NCBI GenBank assembly: GCA_049423065.1
Contig: JBMSQB010000007.1
Coordinates: 11,918 to 75,917 of the forward strand
Length of the DNA: 64,000 nt
Direction: 5' to 3'
From: SYIM01 sp041182885
GTDB lineage: Bacteria > Pseudomonadota > Gammaproteobacteria > Burkholderiales > Burkholderiaceae_E
The translations under genes and the position numbers were made by a program. Positions 9,187 to 18,657 of the stretch are shown one piece after another. Every line of letters starts with the position of its first letter. Position 1 is the first letter of the stretch. Under the pieces are notes generated by a model. It worked only from the letters and a program-made list of their open reading frames with translations. It made no database searches and was not told the origin of the DNA.

Positions 9187-9250
9187 CGTCTGGATGGTTG
9201 GTGGGCAAGCATCTCCGCCCACCATGCCTTGATCGGCGCGAGACGCGCGC

Positions 9251-9508
9251 TCAGCGAGCGCTTGTTGAACGCTGGGCGCCACGGCGGCGCAACAGTACGC
9301 GAATGCCCCAGAAGGCGAACGCCAGCACCAGGGCACCAGCGGCCAGGTGATCGGGTTCAGACAGCAGGTGCATGACAGCCTGCAACCAGTTCGAGCCGTG
9401 GTCGCCTGGATGGGCGGACGCGATGGCGGGGATGGCGCCGGGCATCAGGCCCAGCGCGCGGAGACGCAGCGAGACGGCCATCGGGGAAAGGCGTGGGGAC
9501 ATGGGCAT
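9251..9508 (-). CDS. Small urease-linked membrane protein, HupE/UreJ-like fragment
   Basis: An 85-residue protein directly after ureG (15 nt gap) on the same strand. It has a signal-like N-terminus ending in IASA, then HPGDHG, a short amphipathic part with HLLSEPDHLAA, and one strong membrane helix followed by a basic tail (LLRRRG). The HPG at the start of the mature part and the later D-H pair recall the HupE/UreJ family of nickel-related membrane proteins (HPG...H...DHL), but those proteins are about 190 residues with several helices. It may be a short relative or a remnant. Position in the urease operon suggests a role in nickel supply; that is inference. Confidence 0.6.
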   Translation of the reverse strand: MPMSPRLSPMAVSLRLRALGLMPGAIPAIASAHPGDHGSNWLQAVMHLLSEPDHLAAGALVLAFAFWGIRVLLRRRGAQRSTSAR

Positions 9509-9523
9509 CTTCTCCGGGAAAAA

Positions 9524-10156
<633 letters not shown>

Positions 10157-10188
10157 GATCATCAAACTCCTTGAAACGGATTGGCTGC

Positions 10189-10917
10189 TTACGAACGGAA
10201 CAGCCTTGAATACTGGGTTTCGTGACGTGCGCTCGCGATTGCAAAGCCCGGCGCGAAGTTGCTCCAGGTGGTGGGCAGGTCGAGCACCGCCGGGTCGGCC
10301 GCGCGCTCGAGGACGCTCGCGAGCGCGGGACGGAGCGCGCTGAACAACCGCTGCCCGGCCTGTTGGCCAAGTGGCACCGTCTTGATCGCCGCCATCACCT
10401 GATTTTCCAGCCACGCCCAACACCACGCTGCAAGCGCAGCGACCGGCTCGAGCCCGAAGGCCCGGGCCGCAAGCCCCCATGCAAGCGGCAGCGCACATTC
10501 GCCCGCTGACCGCAGAGATTCGACCCTTGCCGCCAGGGCCGGCTCGAGTTCCAGACCCGCCAGCATCTGAAGCAGCGACTGCCCCATCTGCAATGTTTCC
10601 GCGCGCAGCTCCGCGGTTTCGCGCGAGGCGAGCCACTGCTCGTGCAGGCGCGCGGCGTGCTCATCGTCATCCAGGGCCACGGCGCGAAACAGCGCCATGC
10701 AAAGCGGCGCATCGAACCGGCCAATGTTGGCTTGAAGAAGCGTGGCGATCCAGTCGCAGACCTCGGCCTCGCTGCCCACCCAGCCCGCATCGATCGCCGA
10801 CTCCAGGCCCTGCGAGTAGCTGAAGCCGCCGATGGGCAGCGCAGGGCTCGATAAGCGCATCAGCGAGAGGAGCGCGGCGGGATCAAGCGACACCATGGCA
10901 GGAGACGGATGCGACAC
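10189..10917 (-). CDS. ureF: Urease accessory protein UreF
   Basis: A 242-residue all-alpha protein. The family opening is clear: LMRLSSPALPIGGFSYSQGLE near residues 19-39. UreF binds UreD/UreH on apo-urease and acts as the scaffold that recruits the UreG dimer and couples its GTP hydrolysis to nickel insertion. The C-terminus shows the usual PxxxLxxPTTWSN region ending in a basic tail. Start ATG is 2 nt after the ureE stop, consistent with coupled translation. Confidence 0.95.
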   Translation of the reverse strand: MSHPSPAMVSLDPAALLSLMRLSSPALPIGGFSYSQGLESAIDAGWVGSEAEVCDWIATLLQANIGRFDAPLCMALFRAVALDDDEHAARLHEQWLASRETAELRAETLQMGQSLLQMLAGLELEPALAARVESLRSAGECALPLAWGLAARAFGLEPVAALAAWCWAWLENQVMAAIKTVPLGQQAGQRLFSALRPALASVLERAADPAVLDLPTTWSNFAPGFAIASARHETQYSRLFRS

Positions 10918-10919
10918 GG

Positions 10920-11543
10920 CTAACGCTTGAGCGGATCGGTCATGAAGTCGTGGATGCGGGGCGAGTGCCGGGCGTCGGTATGCTGGCCTGTCCCGCGCGG
11001 CGGCGCTGTGAGAGGGTCGTGCTCGCCGGCATGATCATGATCGTGATCGTGGCCATGCGAATGCCCGTGTGAATGTCCATGCGAGTGCCCGTGCGAATGC
11101 GCGTGAACAGCGCCGGAGTAGGCCCCGCCCTCGGGATCAAAGCTGTCATCGACCATGTCGATCACCCCGCCCAGACCGCGCACCATGCCCTCGAGCACAT
11201 GGTCATACTGGAGCCGCAGCCACCCATCGCCCACCTGGACCGGCACATGCCGGTTGCCCAGGTGATAGGCAATTCGCGCCAGCGCAATCGCACTCGATGC
11301 CGTGATGTGAATCAGTTCCTCGGGCGCGGCGTGAACCCGGAGCGCCTCGCCCGCGTCGGTGCAGATGAGATCGCCGTCGCGGAGCACTGTGCCACGCGGC
11401 AGATCGAACCCCACCGCTTCGCCCGCACGGGCGCCGCGCGCAATTGCTGTACGCATTCGCGATTTTTGTCGCCACTCGAAAGCGAGATCGATGTCCCCCA
11501 CCACCCGCTCGGCAGCGCCCCCCACAGCCTTGAAAATCAGCAT
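10920..11543 (-). CDS. ureE: Urease accessory nickel metallochaperone UreE with His-rich tail
   Basis: A 207-residue UreE. The N-terminal peptide-binding domain and the metal-binding domain are present, with the conserved interface histidine in AYHLGNRHVPV near residue 95-105. The C-terminus carries a histidine-rich segment (residues about 147-175) made of repeated SHGH units followed by DHDHDH, which in this family binds several nickel ions per dimer and serves as a store. The remaining 30 C-terminal residues are polar and unlike the core family. It sits between ureC and ureF with short gaps. Confidence 0.96.
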   Translation of the reverse strand: MLIFKAVGGAAERVVGDIDLAFEWRQKSRMRTAIARGARAGEAVGFDLPRGTVLRDGDLICTDAGEALRVHAAPEELIHITASSAIALARIAYHLGNRHVPVQVGDGWLRLQYDHVLEGMVRGLGGVIDMVDDSFDPEGGAYSGAVHAHSHGHSHGHSHGHSHGHDHDHDHAGEHDPLTAPPRGTGQHTDARHSPRIHDFMTDPLKR

Positions 11544-11555
11544 GGCGGCCCCCGC

Positions 11556-13256
11556 TCAAAAGAGAAAGTAGCGCTGCGCCATGGGCAGCACGGTGGCCGG
11601 CTCACAGGTGAGCAACACGCCGTCGGCGCGCACCTGATAGGTCTGCGGATCCACCTCGATCGTGGGCATGGCGGTGTTGTGAATCAGATCGGTTTTGCGA
11701 AGCGCGCGCATGCCGCGAACCGCCACAGCACGTCGGGCCAGACCCAGTTGCGCAGGCACCCCCGCCGCCAGCGCAGCCTGCGAAACAAAGGTGAGCGAGC
11801 TGTCGGCAAGCGCCCGCCCGAAGGCACCAAACTGCGGCCGATAGTGAACCGGCTGTGGCGTGGGGATGGACGCATTGGGGTCGCCCATGGCGGCGAGCGC
11901 AATCTGACCGCCCTTGATCACCATGGAGGGCTTCACGCCAAAGAAAGCGGGCTTCCAGATCACCAGGTCGGCAAACTTGCCCACTTCAACCGACCCCACT
12001 TCATGCGCAATGCCGTGGGTGATTGCCGGATTGATCGTGTATTTGGCGATGTAGCGCTTGGCGCGGGCATTGTCGTGTCGGGCACCGTCTCCGGGCAGAC
12101 CGCCGCGCTGCGCCTTCATCTTGTGGGCGGTCTGCCAACAGCGCAGGATCACTTCGCCCACCCGGCCCATCGCCTGCGAGTCGGACGACATCATGGAAAA
12201 CGCACCGAGGTCATGAAGGATGTCTTCGGCAGCGATGGTCTCTCGGCGGATCCGGCTTTCGGCAAACGCCACGTCTTCGGCAATGTTCGCATCGAGGTGA
12301 TGGCAGACCATCAGCATGTCCAGATGCTCATCGATCGTGTTGACCGTGTAGGGACGCGTGGGATTCGTGGACGACGGCAGCACATTGGGCAGCCCGCACA
12401 CCCGGATGATGTCGGGCGCGTGACCGCCACCCGCGCCTTCGGTGTGATAGGTGTGGATGGTGCGATCCTTGAAGGCTGCAATGGTGGTTTCGACAAAGCC
12501 GGATTCGTTGAGTGTGTCGGTATGAATCGCCACCTGCACATCAAACCGGTCTGCCACCCCCAGGCAGGTATCGATCGCGGCGGGCGTGGTGCCCCAGTCT
12601 TCATGAAGCTTCAGGCCAATGGCGCCCGCGCGCACCTGCTCGGCGAGTGCTTCGGGGTTTGAGGCATTGCCCTTGCCGGTAAAACCGAGGTTCATCGGAA
12701 AGCCCTCGGCCGCCTTCAGCATGTTGGCCAGGTGCCAGGGGCCGGGCGTGCAGGTGGTGGCATTGGTGCCCGTGGCCGGGCCGGTACCGCCACCGATCAT
12801 GGTGGTTACACCCGAGGCGAGTGCTTCGTCGATCTGCTGCGGGCAGATGAAGTGAATATGCGTATCGATGCCGCCTGCGGTGATGATCGAACCTTCGCCC
12901 GCGATCACCTCGGTGGACGCGCCAATCACGATATCGACCCCAGGCTGGATATCGGGGTTGCCCGCTTTGCCGATGGCAGCGATGCGACCGTTCTTGATCG
13001 CGATGTCGGCCTTCACAATGCCCCAGTGATCGAGGATCAGCGCATTGGTGATCACGGTATCGGCCACATCGGCCGCAAGGCGCTGGCTCTGGCCCATGCC
13101 GTCGCGAATCACCTTGCCGCCACCGAACTTCACTTCTTCGCCATAGATCGTGCGATCTTCTTCCACCTGGATCCAGAGCCCGGTGTCGGCCAGACGAACC
13201 CGATCGCCCACCGTGGGGCCAAACATTTCCGCATAGGCGCGGCGAGTGATTTTCAT
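11556..13256 (-). CDS. ureC: Urease subunit alpha (catalytic)
   Basis: The 566-residue catalytic subunit. Nickel ligands are visible in THIHFICPQ, in the carbamylated-lysine block GLKLHEDWG, and in the HTDTLNESGF stretch; the mobile flap holds the active-site cysteine in VCHHLD. It hydrolyses urea to ammonia and carbamate in the cytoplasm. Its start overlaps the ureB stop by 4 nt (ATGA). Full length and no substitutions in key residues, so an active enzyme is expected. Confidence 0.98.
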   Translation of the reverse strand: MKITRRAYAEMFGPTVGDRVRLADTGLWIQVEEDRTIYGEEVKFGGGKVIRDGMGQSQRLAADVADTVITNALILDHWGIVKADIAIKNGRIAAIGKAGNPDIQPGVDIVIGASTEVIAGEGSIITAGGIDTHIHFICPQQIDEALASGVTTMIGGGTGPATGTNATTCTPGPWHLANMLKAAEGFPMNLGFTGKGNASNPEALAEQVRAGAIGLKLHEDWGTTPAAIDTCLGVADRFDVQVAIHTDTLNESGFVETTIAAFKDRTIHTYHTEGAGGGHAPDIIRVCGLPNVLPSSTNPTRPYTVNTIDEHLDMLMVCHHLDANIAEDVAFAESRIRRETIAAEDILHDLGAFSMMSSDSQAMGRVGEVILRCWQTAHKMKAQRGGLPGDGARHDNARAKRYIAKYTINPAITHGIAHEVGSVEVGKFADLVIWKPAFFGVKPSMVIKGGQIALAAMGDPNASIPTPQPVHYRPQFGAFGRALADSSLTFVSQAALAAGVPAQLGLARRAVAVRGMRALRKTDLIHNTAMPTIEVDPQTYQVRADGVLLTCEPATVLPMAQRYFLF

Positions 13257-13606
13257 CGCTTGATCTCCGGCAACGGGCCATTGACGCGGCCCTGGAAGCC
13301 ATGAACGATTCGGGCGCCGGCAAGCGCGACCAGTTCGACGGTGCGTGACTGGCCAGGCTCAAAGCGCACCGCAGTGCCCGCTGCAATGTTCAGACGAAAC
13401 CCGAGTGCGACAGCGCGATCGAATTCGAGCGCTTCGTTGGTCTCGGCAAAGTGGTAGTGCGAGCCGACCTGTATCGGGCGGTCGCCGCGGTTGGCAACCT
13501 GCAGCGTGATCACGGGGCGGCCAGCGTTCAGTTCGATCTCGCCGTCGGCCGCTTCGATCGCACCGGGCACGAGCGGGCCTTCGCTCGATGATGGATGGGC
13601 TGTCAT
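13253..13606 (-). CDS. ureB: Urease subunit beta
   Basis: A 117-residue structural subunit. Family blocks GPLVPGAI, EINAGR-like (IELNAGRPVITLQVANRGDRP), VGSHYHFAETN and LGFRLNIAAGTAVRFEPG are present. The ATG at 13606 follows a GAGGAG ribosome site with 7 nt spacing, which is better than the TTG further upstream. It overlaps ureC by 4 nt. The separate ureA and ureB genes are the usual bacterial three-subunit arrangement. Confidence 0.97.
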   Translation of the reverse strand: MTAHPSSSEGPLVPGAIEAADGEIELNAGRPVITLQVANRGDRPIQVGSHYHFAETNEALEFDRAVALGFRLNIAAGTAVRFEPGQSRTVELVALAGARIVHGFQGRVNGPLPEIKR

Positions 13607-13622
13607 GGGGGCGCTCCTCGGG

Positions 13623-13925
13623 TCAGACAATCGGCTGGTGAACGGTCACGAGCTTCGTTCCGTCCGGGAAGGTGGCCTCGATCTGGATCTCGGGAATCAT
13701 TTCAGGCACGCCCTCCATCACATCCTCGCGGCTGAGCAGCGTGGTGCCCGCCTGCATCAGTTCGGCGACGCTTCGCCCATCGCGCGCACCTTCCATGATG
13801 GCCGCGCTCAGGAAGGCGACCGCCTCGGGATAGTTGAGTTTCAGGCCTCGAGCCTTGCGTCGTTCGGCGACCAGGGCTGCGGTAAAGATCAGCAGTTTGT
13901 CGCGTTCGCGTGGCGTCAGTTCCAT
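13623..13925 (-). CDS. ureA: Urease subunit gamma
   Basis: A 100-residue structural subunit of standard length, beginning MELTPRERDKLLIF and containing RKARGLKLNYPEAVA and the C-terminal PDGTKLVTVHQPI block. It assembles with UreB and UreC in an (ABC)3 trimer. It lies 16 nt upstream of ureB and about 70 nt after ureD, all on the minus strand. Confidence 0.97.
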   Translation of the reverse strand: MELTPRERDKLLIFTAALVAERRKARGLKLNYPEAVAFLSAAIMEGARDGRSVAELMQAGTTLLSREDVMEGVPEMIPEIQIEATFPDGTKLVTVHQPIV

Positions 13926-13995
13926 GGGGTCAGTCTCCGCAGACGTCCACCGGCGCCGCCGGCGGCAGGTAAAGAGGGGAATCGGATCGTTGTCA

Positions 13996-14922
13996 TCAGG
14001 TGGCCCAGATTCTAGGGGCACAGGCCTCGCGACCGATGGCGATGGGCCGGCAGGCGGCCCAGGCTGCCCGCAGCACGCGCCAGCCCGCTTCGGCCCCACC
14101 GCCCCGCCACCGCAACACCGCCAGGCCCGGCAAGGCCGTGATGGCCCAGTCACCAGCCAGATGATCGTTCGGGGCGCTTCGCGATTCAAATTGAAGGCGG
14201 CGAACCTGCTCCACCATCTGCGCGCAGGCATCGGGCGCTGCGGCAATCACCATGGTGGCAAAGGCGGGCAGCCCGGCAAGCCCTGCGCGTGCGGTGAGGA
14301 TGGGCGACTGGCCTTCAATCGACGCCTGCTCGACAAACACGAGGCGGCCATCGCGCCTGATCTCCATCCGTGACCGGACTTCACCACTCATGAAGCGCAG
14401 CCCGCTGGCGGGTCGTCCGAGACACACCAGGTCGGCCGCAACCAGCGTGCCGCTGCCAGCCAGTTCGATGCGCGTGCTCCAGTCGGCCACCGCGCCGTCG
14501 AAGACGATGGTCTCGAGCGGCAGCCATTCGAGACTTGCACCGTCGGCCACCGAGAGCCGAACCGACTGGTGCGCAACCGGCTGAGCCGCCTCCGGATTGG
14601 CGCGATACCACTTGGCCGCCCCCGGCGATGTGATGAGCGCCCGGGCGCCCTCGTGGGCAACCACAGAGATATCGAGCCGGTCACCGGAGGCAATCCCGCC
14701 AGGGGGGTGAACGATCACCTGATGCCAAAGTCCCGGGCCTTCCGGCGTGAAGCCCTTCTGAACACGCAGCGGCCCGCGATGGGAACGGAGCACTGGAATG
14801 GTGGCCTCGGCCCGCCGCGCGAATGCAAGATCGAGGCTCGCGTGCCAACCCGGGCCCCCGGGCTGTGCGACCGGGAAAGCCGCGCCACCTGTGTCGTCGT
14901 GCCGCCATATGGGGGCGTTCAT
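13996..14922 (-). CDS. ureD: Urease accessory protein UreD (UreH)
   Basis: A 308-residue UreD, the first gene of the urease operon. Conserved blocks are PLRVQKGF, HPPGGIASGDRL, ALITSPGAAKWYR and ETIVFDG. UreD binds apo-urease directly and provides a channel for nickel from UreG. I chose the ATG at 14922 because an AAAGG box lies 7 nt upstream; a longer frame reaches 15177 but its extra residues do not resemble the family. No promoter could be placed with confidence. Confidence 0.94.
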   Translation of the reverse strand: MNAPIWRHDDTGGAAFPVAQPGGPGWHASLDLAFARRAEATIPVLRSHRGPLRVQKGFTPEGPGLWHQVIVHPPGGIASGDRLDISVVAHEGARALITSPGAAKWYRANPEAAQPVAHQSVRLSVADGASLEWLPLETIVFDGAVADWSTRIELAGSGTLVAADLVCLGRPASGLRFMSGEVRSRMEIRRDGRLVFVEQASIEGQSPILTARAGLAGLPAFATMVIAAAPDACAQMVEQVRRLQFESRSAPNDHLAGDWAITALPGLAVLRWRGGGAEAGWRVLRAAWAACRPIAIGREACAPRIWAT

Positions 14923-15351
14923 CGATTCGCCTTTCATCGAGCGTGCGGCCAGTGACCGGTGGAAATCGTAATACGGTTCGACCGTCATGATTGCCATGTC
15001 CCCACTGGAAGCAAACAGACGGATCACCCGTTGCGTCGCAAGCGCCATGCCGGGACGACGCGCACCGCCGCGGGGCAAAAACCCCTCGGCTGGCCGAGGT
15101 TTAAGCGGCTGCCGCACCGCGACTGGGCAGCGCCCGATCCAGGCACGGTGCGATTTGCGATTGATATGCGTCGTCACGGCTCATTGCTTGACCGACTTTG
15201 CGCTCGAGGTTTCTGCCGGCGCAAACCGGAGGGTGACGGGGGGCGCTCTGCTAAAGTTTCGGGTTTCCCGAGAGCGACCAGCGCAAGGGGGACCAACCGT
15301 CCCGCCGCCTGATCGCTTTGTTTTCCAGCCCACCTTCTGGACCCATCGCCC
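14923..15351. other. Divergent intergenic region between ureD and the HAD gene
   Basis: About 430 bases with no gene I can support. It must hold the start signals for the urease operon (minus) and for the dehalogenase-ggt unit (plus). On the plus strand TAAAGT at 15252-15257 with TG one base upstream could be an extended -10 for the HAD gene, but there is no -35. Nothing on the minus strand resembles a good sigma-70 promoter; urease operons of related bacteria may use NtrC-type or other control, but I see no clear sigma-54 -24/-12 element. Confidence 0.5.
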
Positions 15352-16074
15352 GTGCCCGATCTCAAAGTGCTCGCCTTCGATGTCTTTGGCACCGTCGTTG
15401 ACTGGTACGGATCGATTTCCCGAGACGCCATGGCGGCACCGGTCGGCCTCCCCGCCGAGCGGGCACAGGCCTTTGCACTTGCCTGGCGCGAGGGCTACCG
15501 CCCAGCCATGCAGCGCGTACGCAGCGGCGAACTCGGCTGGACACGCATCGACGATCTGCACCGCATGATTCTCGACAGCATCCTGCCGCGATTTGGCCTT
15601 GAGCGCCTGACAGAGGCCGAGCGCTGCGCGCTCAACCTCGCCTGGCATCGGCTCGATCCCTGGCCCGACGCCCCCGCAGGTCTGCTCGCGCTTCGGAGCC
15701 GCTTTCAGGTCTGCACGCTTTCAAACGGCAATCTGAGTCTGCTCGCCGATCTGGCGCGCCATGGCGACCTGCGCTGGGATCTTGTTTTGTCGGCTGAAGT
15801 GTTCCGTCACTACAAGCCCGATCCGCAAACCTATCGGGGCGTGGCCGACGTCTTTGGGCTTCTTCCCTCGCAGGTCATGCTGGTCGCCGCGCACAAAGAC
15901 GATCTTCGAGCCGCCGCCGCCTGCGGACTGCGCACCGCCTACATTGAGCGACCGCTTGAGTTCGGCCCCGACGGCGTGGCCCGCGGCGTGAAGGATCTGT
16001 CACGCTCGCCCGATATTGATTATCACGCCACGGATTTCCTCGACCTCGCAAGACAGCTGGAGTGCTCGCCTTGA
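15352..16074 (+). CDS. Haloacid dehalogenase type II-like HAD hydrolase
   Basis: A 240-residue HAD protein starting at GTG. The nucleophile motif is FDVFGTVVDW (Asp10); the CTLSNGN block and KPDPQTYRG follow; the last motif is AAHKDDLRAA rather than the ND/DD acid pair of phosphatases, and H-K-D-D at this place is typical of L-2-haloacid dehalogenases. These hydrolyse 2-haloalkanoic acids to hydroxy acids in the cytoplasm. The true substrate is not certain since many such genes are annotated by similarity only. It overlaps the next gene. Confidence 0.85.
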   Translation: MPDLKVLAFDVFGTVVDWYGSISRDAMAAPVGLPAERAQAFALAWREGYRPAMQRVRSGELGWTRIDDLHRMILDSILPRFGLERLTEAERCALNLAWHRLDPWPDAPAGLLALRSRFQVCTLSNGNLSLLADLARHGDLRWDLVLSAEVFRHYKPDPQTYRGVADVFGLLPSQVMLVAAHKDDLRAAAACGLRTAYIERPLEFGPDGVARGVKDLSRSPDIDYHATDFLDLARQLECSP

Positions 16075-17687
16075 TTCATGCCCCGTTCAACTGGCATCAC
16101 CACTACCCGGCCCCTCGCACGCCGCAGTTTGCGCGCAACGTCGTTGCGACGTCGCAGTCGCTTGCGGCGCAAGCGGGCCTTCGGATGCTGATGCGTGGCG
16201 GCAATGCGGTCGACGCGGTGATCGCCGCCGCCGCGGCCATCACCATCGCCGAGCCGGTCTCCAACGGATTGGGTAGCGACGCGTTCGCCATCATCTGGGA
16301 CGGCCAGTCGCTGCACGGGCTCAACGCCTCGGGTACCGCTCCTGCTGCCTGGGATCGCGCCTGGTTCGAGCGCCATCATGGCGGCGCGATCCCGATGCGC
16401 GGCTGGGGCTCGGTCACGGTGCCGGGCGCGGTCGGCGCCTGGGGCGCGCTCCACGAGAAATTCGGATCGCTTCCATTTGCCGACCTGCTCGCCCCCGCCA
16501 TCGATATCGCACGCCGCGGCTACAACGTCACCCCTGTGGTGCAGCGCAAGTGGGCCGCGCAGATCGACAAGCTCCGCTCGCAGCCCGGCTTCGAGCAGGC
16601 CTTCATGCCGCACGGTCGGGCACCTGCCATCGGCGAGCGCTTCGTGTTCGAAGACGCCGCCCGAACGCTCGAACGCATCGCCGCCACCGGCGGCCGTGAT
16701 TTCTATGAGGGCGAAACCGCCGAGGCCATCGCCCGCCATGCGCGCGAGCACGGCGGCGGCATCACGCTCGCCGATCTGCGTGACTGGCGTCCCGATTGGG
16801 TCGGCACGTTGTCTCGCAACTATCACGGCTACACGCTCCATGAGATTCCGCCCAACGGTCAGGGCATCGCAGCGTTGATGGCACTGGGCATCCTGTCGCA
16901 CTTCGATCTCAAGTCGCTGCCGGTTGATTCCGCCGACAGCCGCCATTTGCAGATCGAAGCGATGAAGGCCGCCTTCAGCGAGGTCTATCGCCACGTGGCC
17001 GATGCCCGGGCCATGACCCGGGTCACGCCCGCTGACCTGCTCGATGACGGCCGGCTTGCCGCGCTGGCTTCGCGAATTCGCACCGACCGCGCCACCGACT
17101 TCGAACACGCGCTGCCGCCCGCGGGCGGCACCATCTACCTCACCGCGGCCGACGAGCGCGGCATGATGGTGTCGTTCATTCAATCCAACTACATGGGCTT
17201 TGGGTCTGGCGTGGTCGTGCCCGGGGTGGGCGTGTCGCTTCAAAACCGCGGCTACGGCTTCACGCTCGACCCCTCGCACCCCAACTGCGTCGAGCCGGGC
17301 AAACGCCCCTTCCACACCATCATCCCCGCCTTCCTCATGCGCGACGGCCGGCCCCAGATGAGCTTTGGTGTCATGGGTGGCAACATGCAGCCGCAGGGCC
17401 ATCTGCAGACGCTGGTCCGCATGGTCGACTACGGCCAGCACCCGCAGGCCGCCTGCGATGCGCCGCGCTGGAAGGTCAATCGCGGGCTCGCGGTCGATGT
17501 GGAAGACAGCATGGAGCCGGCGGTGGTCGAATCGCTTGCTGCGCGTGGCCATGCGATTTCCCGAATCGATGACCCCTACATGGATTTCGGCGCGGGCCAG
17601 TTCATCTGGAAACTGAGCGACAACCCTGAAGACGGCTACGTCGCCGCAAGCGACAGCCGGCGTGACGGCGCAGCCGTCGGATTCTGA
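16062..17687 (+). CDS. Gamma-glutamyltransferase family protein without signal peptide
   Basis: A 541-residue Ntn hydrolase of the GGT family (PF01019). The pro-enzyme is expected to cleave itself before the nucleophile threonine in GGTIYLTAAD (codon at 17130, about residue 357). The GNAVDAVIAAAAAITIAEP block near the N-terminus and the FLMRDGRPQMSFGVMGGNMQPQGH block are family signatures. Unlike classical periplasmic GGT it begins without a signal peptide, so it is likely cytoplasmic and may act on another gamma-glutamyl amide. The start is uncertain: GTG at 16062, or TTG at 16071, which overlaps the HAD stop as TTGA and has GGAG 8 nt upstream. Confidence 0.9.
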   Translation: MLALIHAPFNWHHHYPAPRTPQFARNVVATSQSLAAQAGLRMLMRGGNAVDAVIAAAAAITIAEPVSNGLGSDAFAIIWDGQSLHGLNASGTAPAAWDRAWFERHHGGAIPMRGWGSVTVPGAVGAWGALHEKFGSLPFADLLAPAIDIARRGYNVTPVVQRKWAAQIDKLRSQPGFEQAFMPHGRAPAIGERFVFEDAARTLERIAATGGRDFYEGETAEAIARHAREHGGGITLADLRDWRPDWVGTLSRNYHGYTLHEIPPNGQGIAALMALGILSHFDLKSLPVDSADSRHLQIEAMKAAFSEVYRHVADARAMTRVTPADLLDDGRLAALASRIRTDRATDFEHALPPAGGTIYLTAADERGMMVSFIQSNYMGFGSGVVVPGVGVSLQNRGYGFTLDPSHPNCVEPGKRPFHTIIPAFLMRDGRPQMSFGVMGGNMQPQGHLQTLVRMVDYGQHPQAACDAPRWKVNRGLAVDVEDSMEPAVVESLAARGHAISRIDDPYMDFGAGQFIWKLSDNPEDGYVAASDSRRDGAAVGF

Positions 17688-17700
17688 GGAGCACTGACGC

Positions 17701-18615
17701 ATGAACACCAAAACCTACGATCCGGTTCCAGCCAGGAAGGTCGCATTCATCGGCCTGGGCGTGATGGGCTATCCGATGGCGGGTCATCTGAAGCGCGCTG
17801 GCCACTCGGTCACGGTTTACAACCGGACAGCCGCCAAGGCCGACCAGTGGGCAGCGGAATATGGCGGCGCCACAGCGCCCACGCCGCGGCAGGCGGCGCA
17901 CGATGCCGAGATCGTGTTTGCCTGCGTGGGCAATGACGACGACCTGCGCTCGGTGGTGCTCGGTGAGCACGGCGCATTCGCTGGGATGAAGCAGGGCGCC
18001 ATCTTCGTCGATCACACCACGGCCTCGGCGCTGGTCGCGCGCGAACTCCACGCGCAAGCCCGGGCACGCGGCTTCGACTTTGTCGACGCGCCGGTATCCG
18101 GCGGCCAGGCGGGTGCGGTCAACGGTCTCCTCACCGTCATGTGCGGTGGCGATCAGTCCGCCTTCGACGCGGTCCGCCCGACCGGCATGGCGTTTGCGCG
18201 TGCCTTCACCCGCATCGGCGACAGCGGCGCCGGCCAGCTCGCCAAAATGGTCAACCAGATCTGCATCGCGGGCCTGGTCCAGGGTCTGTCTGAAGGCGTC
18301 GCCTTCGGCATGAAGGCCGGGCTCGACATGAAGCTCGTCCTCGAGGTGATCGGCAAGGGCGCGGCGCAGTCCTGGCAGATGGACAACCGCGGCGGCACGA
18401 TGGTCGACAACAAATTCGAGTTTGGCTTTGCGGTTGACTGGATGCGCAAGGACCTTGGCCTGTGCATCGATGAGTCGCGGCGCAACGGCGCGGCGCTGCC
18501 GGTCACGGCCCTGGTCGACCAGTTTTACGGCGATGTGCAGCAGATGGGTGGCAGCCGATACGATACGTCCAGCCTGATCTGCCGGCTCGACGGTCGGCGT
18601 GGCGGCAAGGCCTGA
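17701..18615 (+). CDS. NAD(P)-dependent oxidoreductase, 3-hydroxyisobutyrate dehydrogenase family
   Basis: A 304-residue beta-hydroxyacid dehydrogenase. The Rossmann loop is GLGVMGYPMAGHL near residues 18-30, the substrate loop is VSGGQAGAVNG, and the catalytic lysine lies in GQLAKMVNQI. The family includes 3-hydroxyisobutyrate and tartronate semialdehyde reductases; the exact substrate cannot be told. It follows the GGT-family gene by 13 nt after a GAGGAG box, so the two are one unit, but no shared pathway is evident. Confidence 0.9.
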   Translation: MNTKTYDPVPARKVAFIGLGVMGYPMAGHLKRAGHSVTVYNRTAAKADQWAAEYGGATAPTPRQAAHDAEIVFACVGNDDDLRSVVLGEHGAFAGMKQGAIFVDHTTASALVARELHAQARARGFDFVDAPVSGGQAGAVNGLLTVMCGGDQSAFDAVRPTGMAFARAFTRIGDSGAGQLAKMVNQICIAGLVQGLSEGVAFGMKAGLDMKLVLEVIGKGAAQSWQMDNRGGTMVDNKFEFGFAVDWMRKDLGLCIDESRRNGAALPVTALVDQFYGDVQQMGGSRYDTSSLICRLDGRRGGKA

Positions 18616-18657
18616 CGCGGGTTGGCTCGCCTGCCCTCATGAACCACGCATCCACGC

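Noticed and set aside
11046..11115. Short repeated DNA with GTG/CAT pattern, first taken for a repeat array
   Set aside because: It is the coding sequence of the His-rich UreE tail; no separate repeat element.
11073..12662. A 529-codon plus-strand frame opposite ureE/ureC
   Set aside because: Shadow frame opposite two intact urease genes.
14987..15568. Plus-strand frames in the ureD-HAD gap
   Set aside because: No ribosome site, no family motifs and overlap with the HAD gene in another frame.
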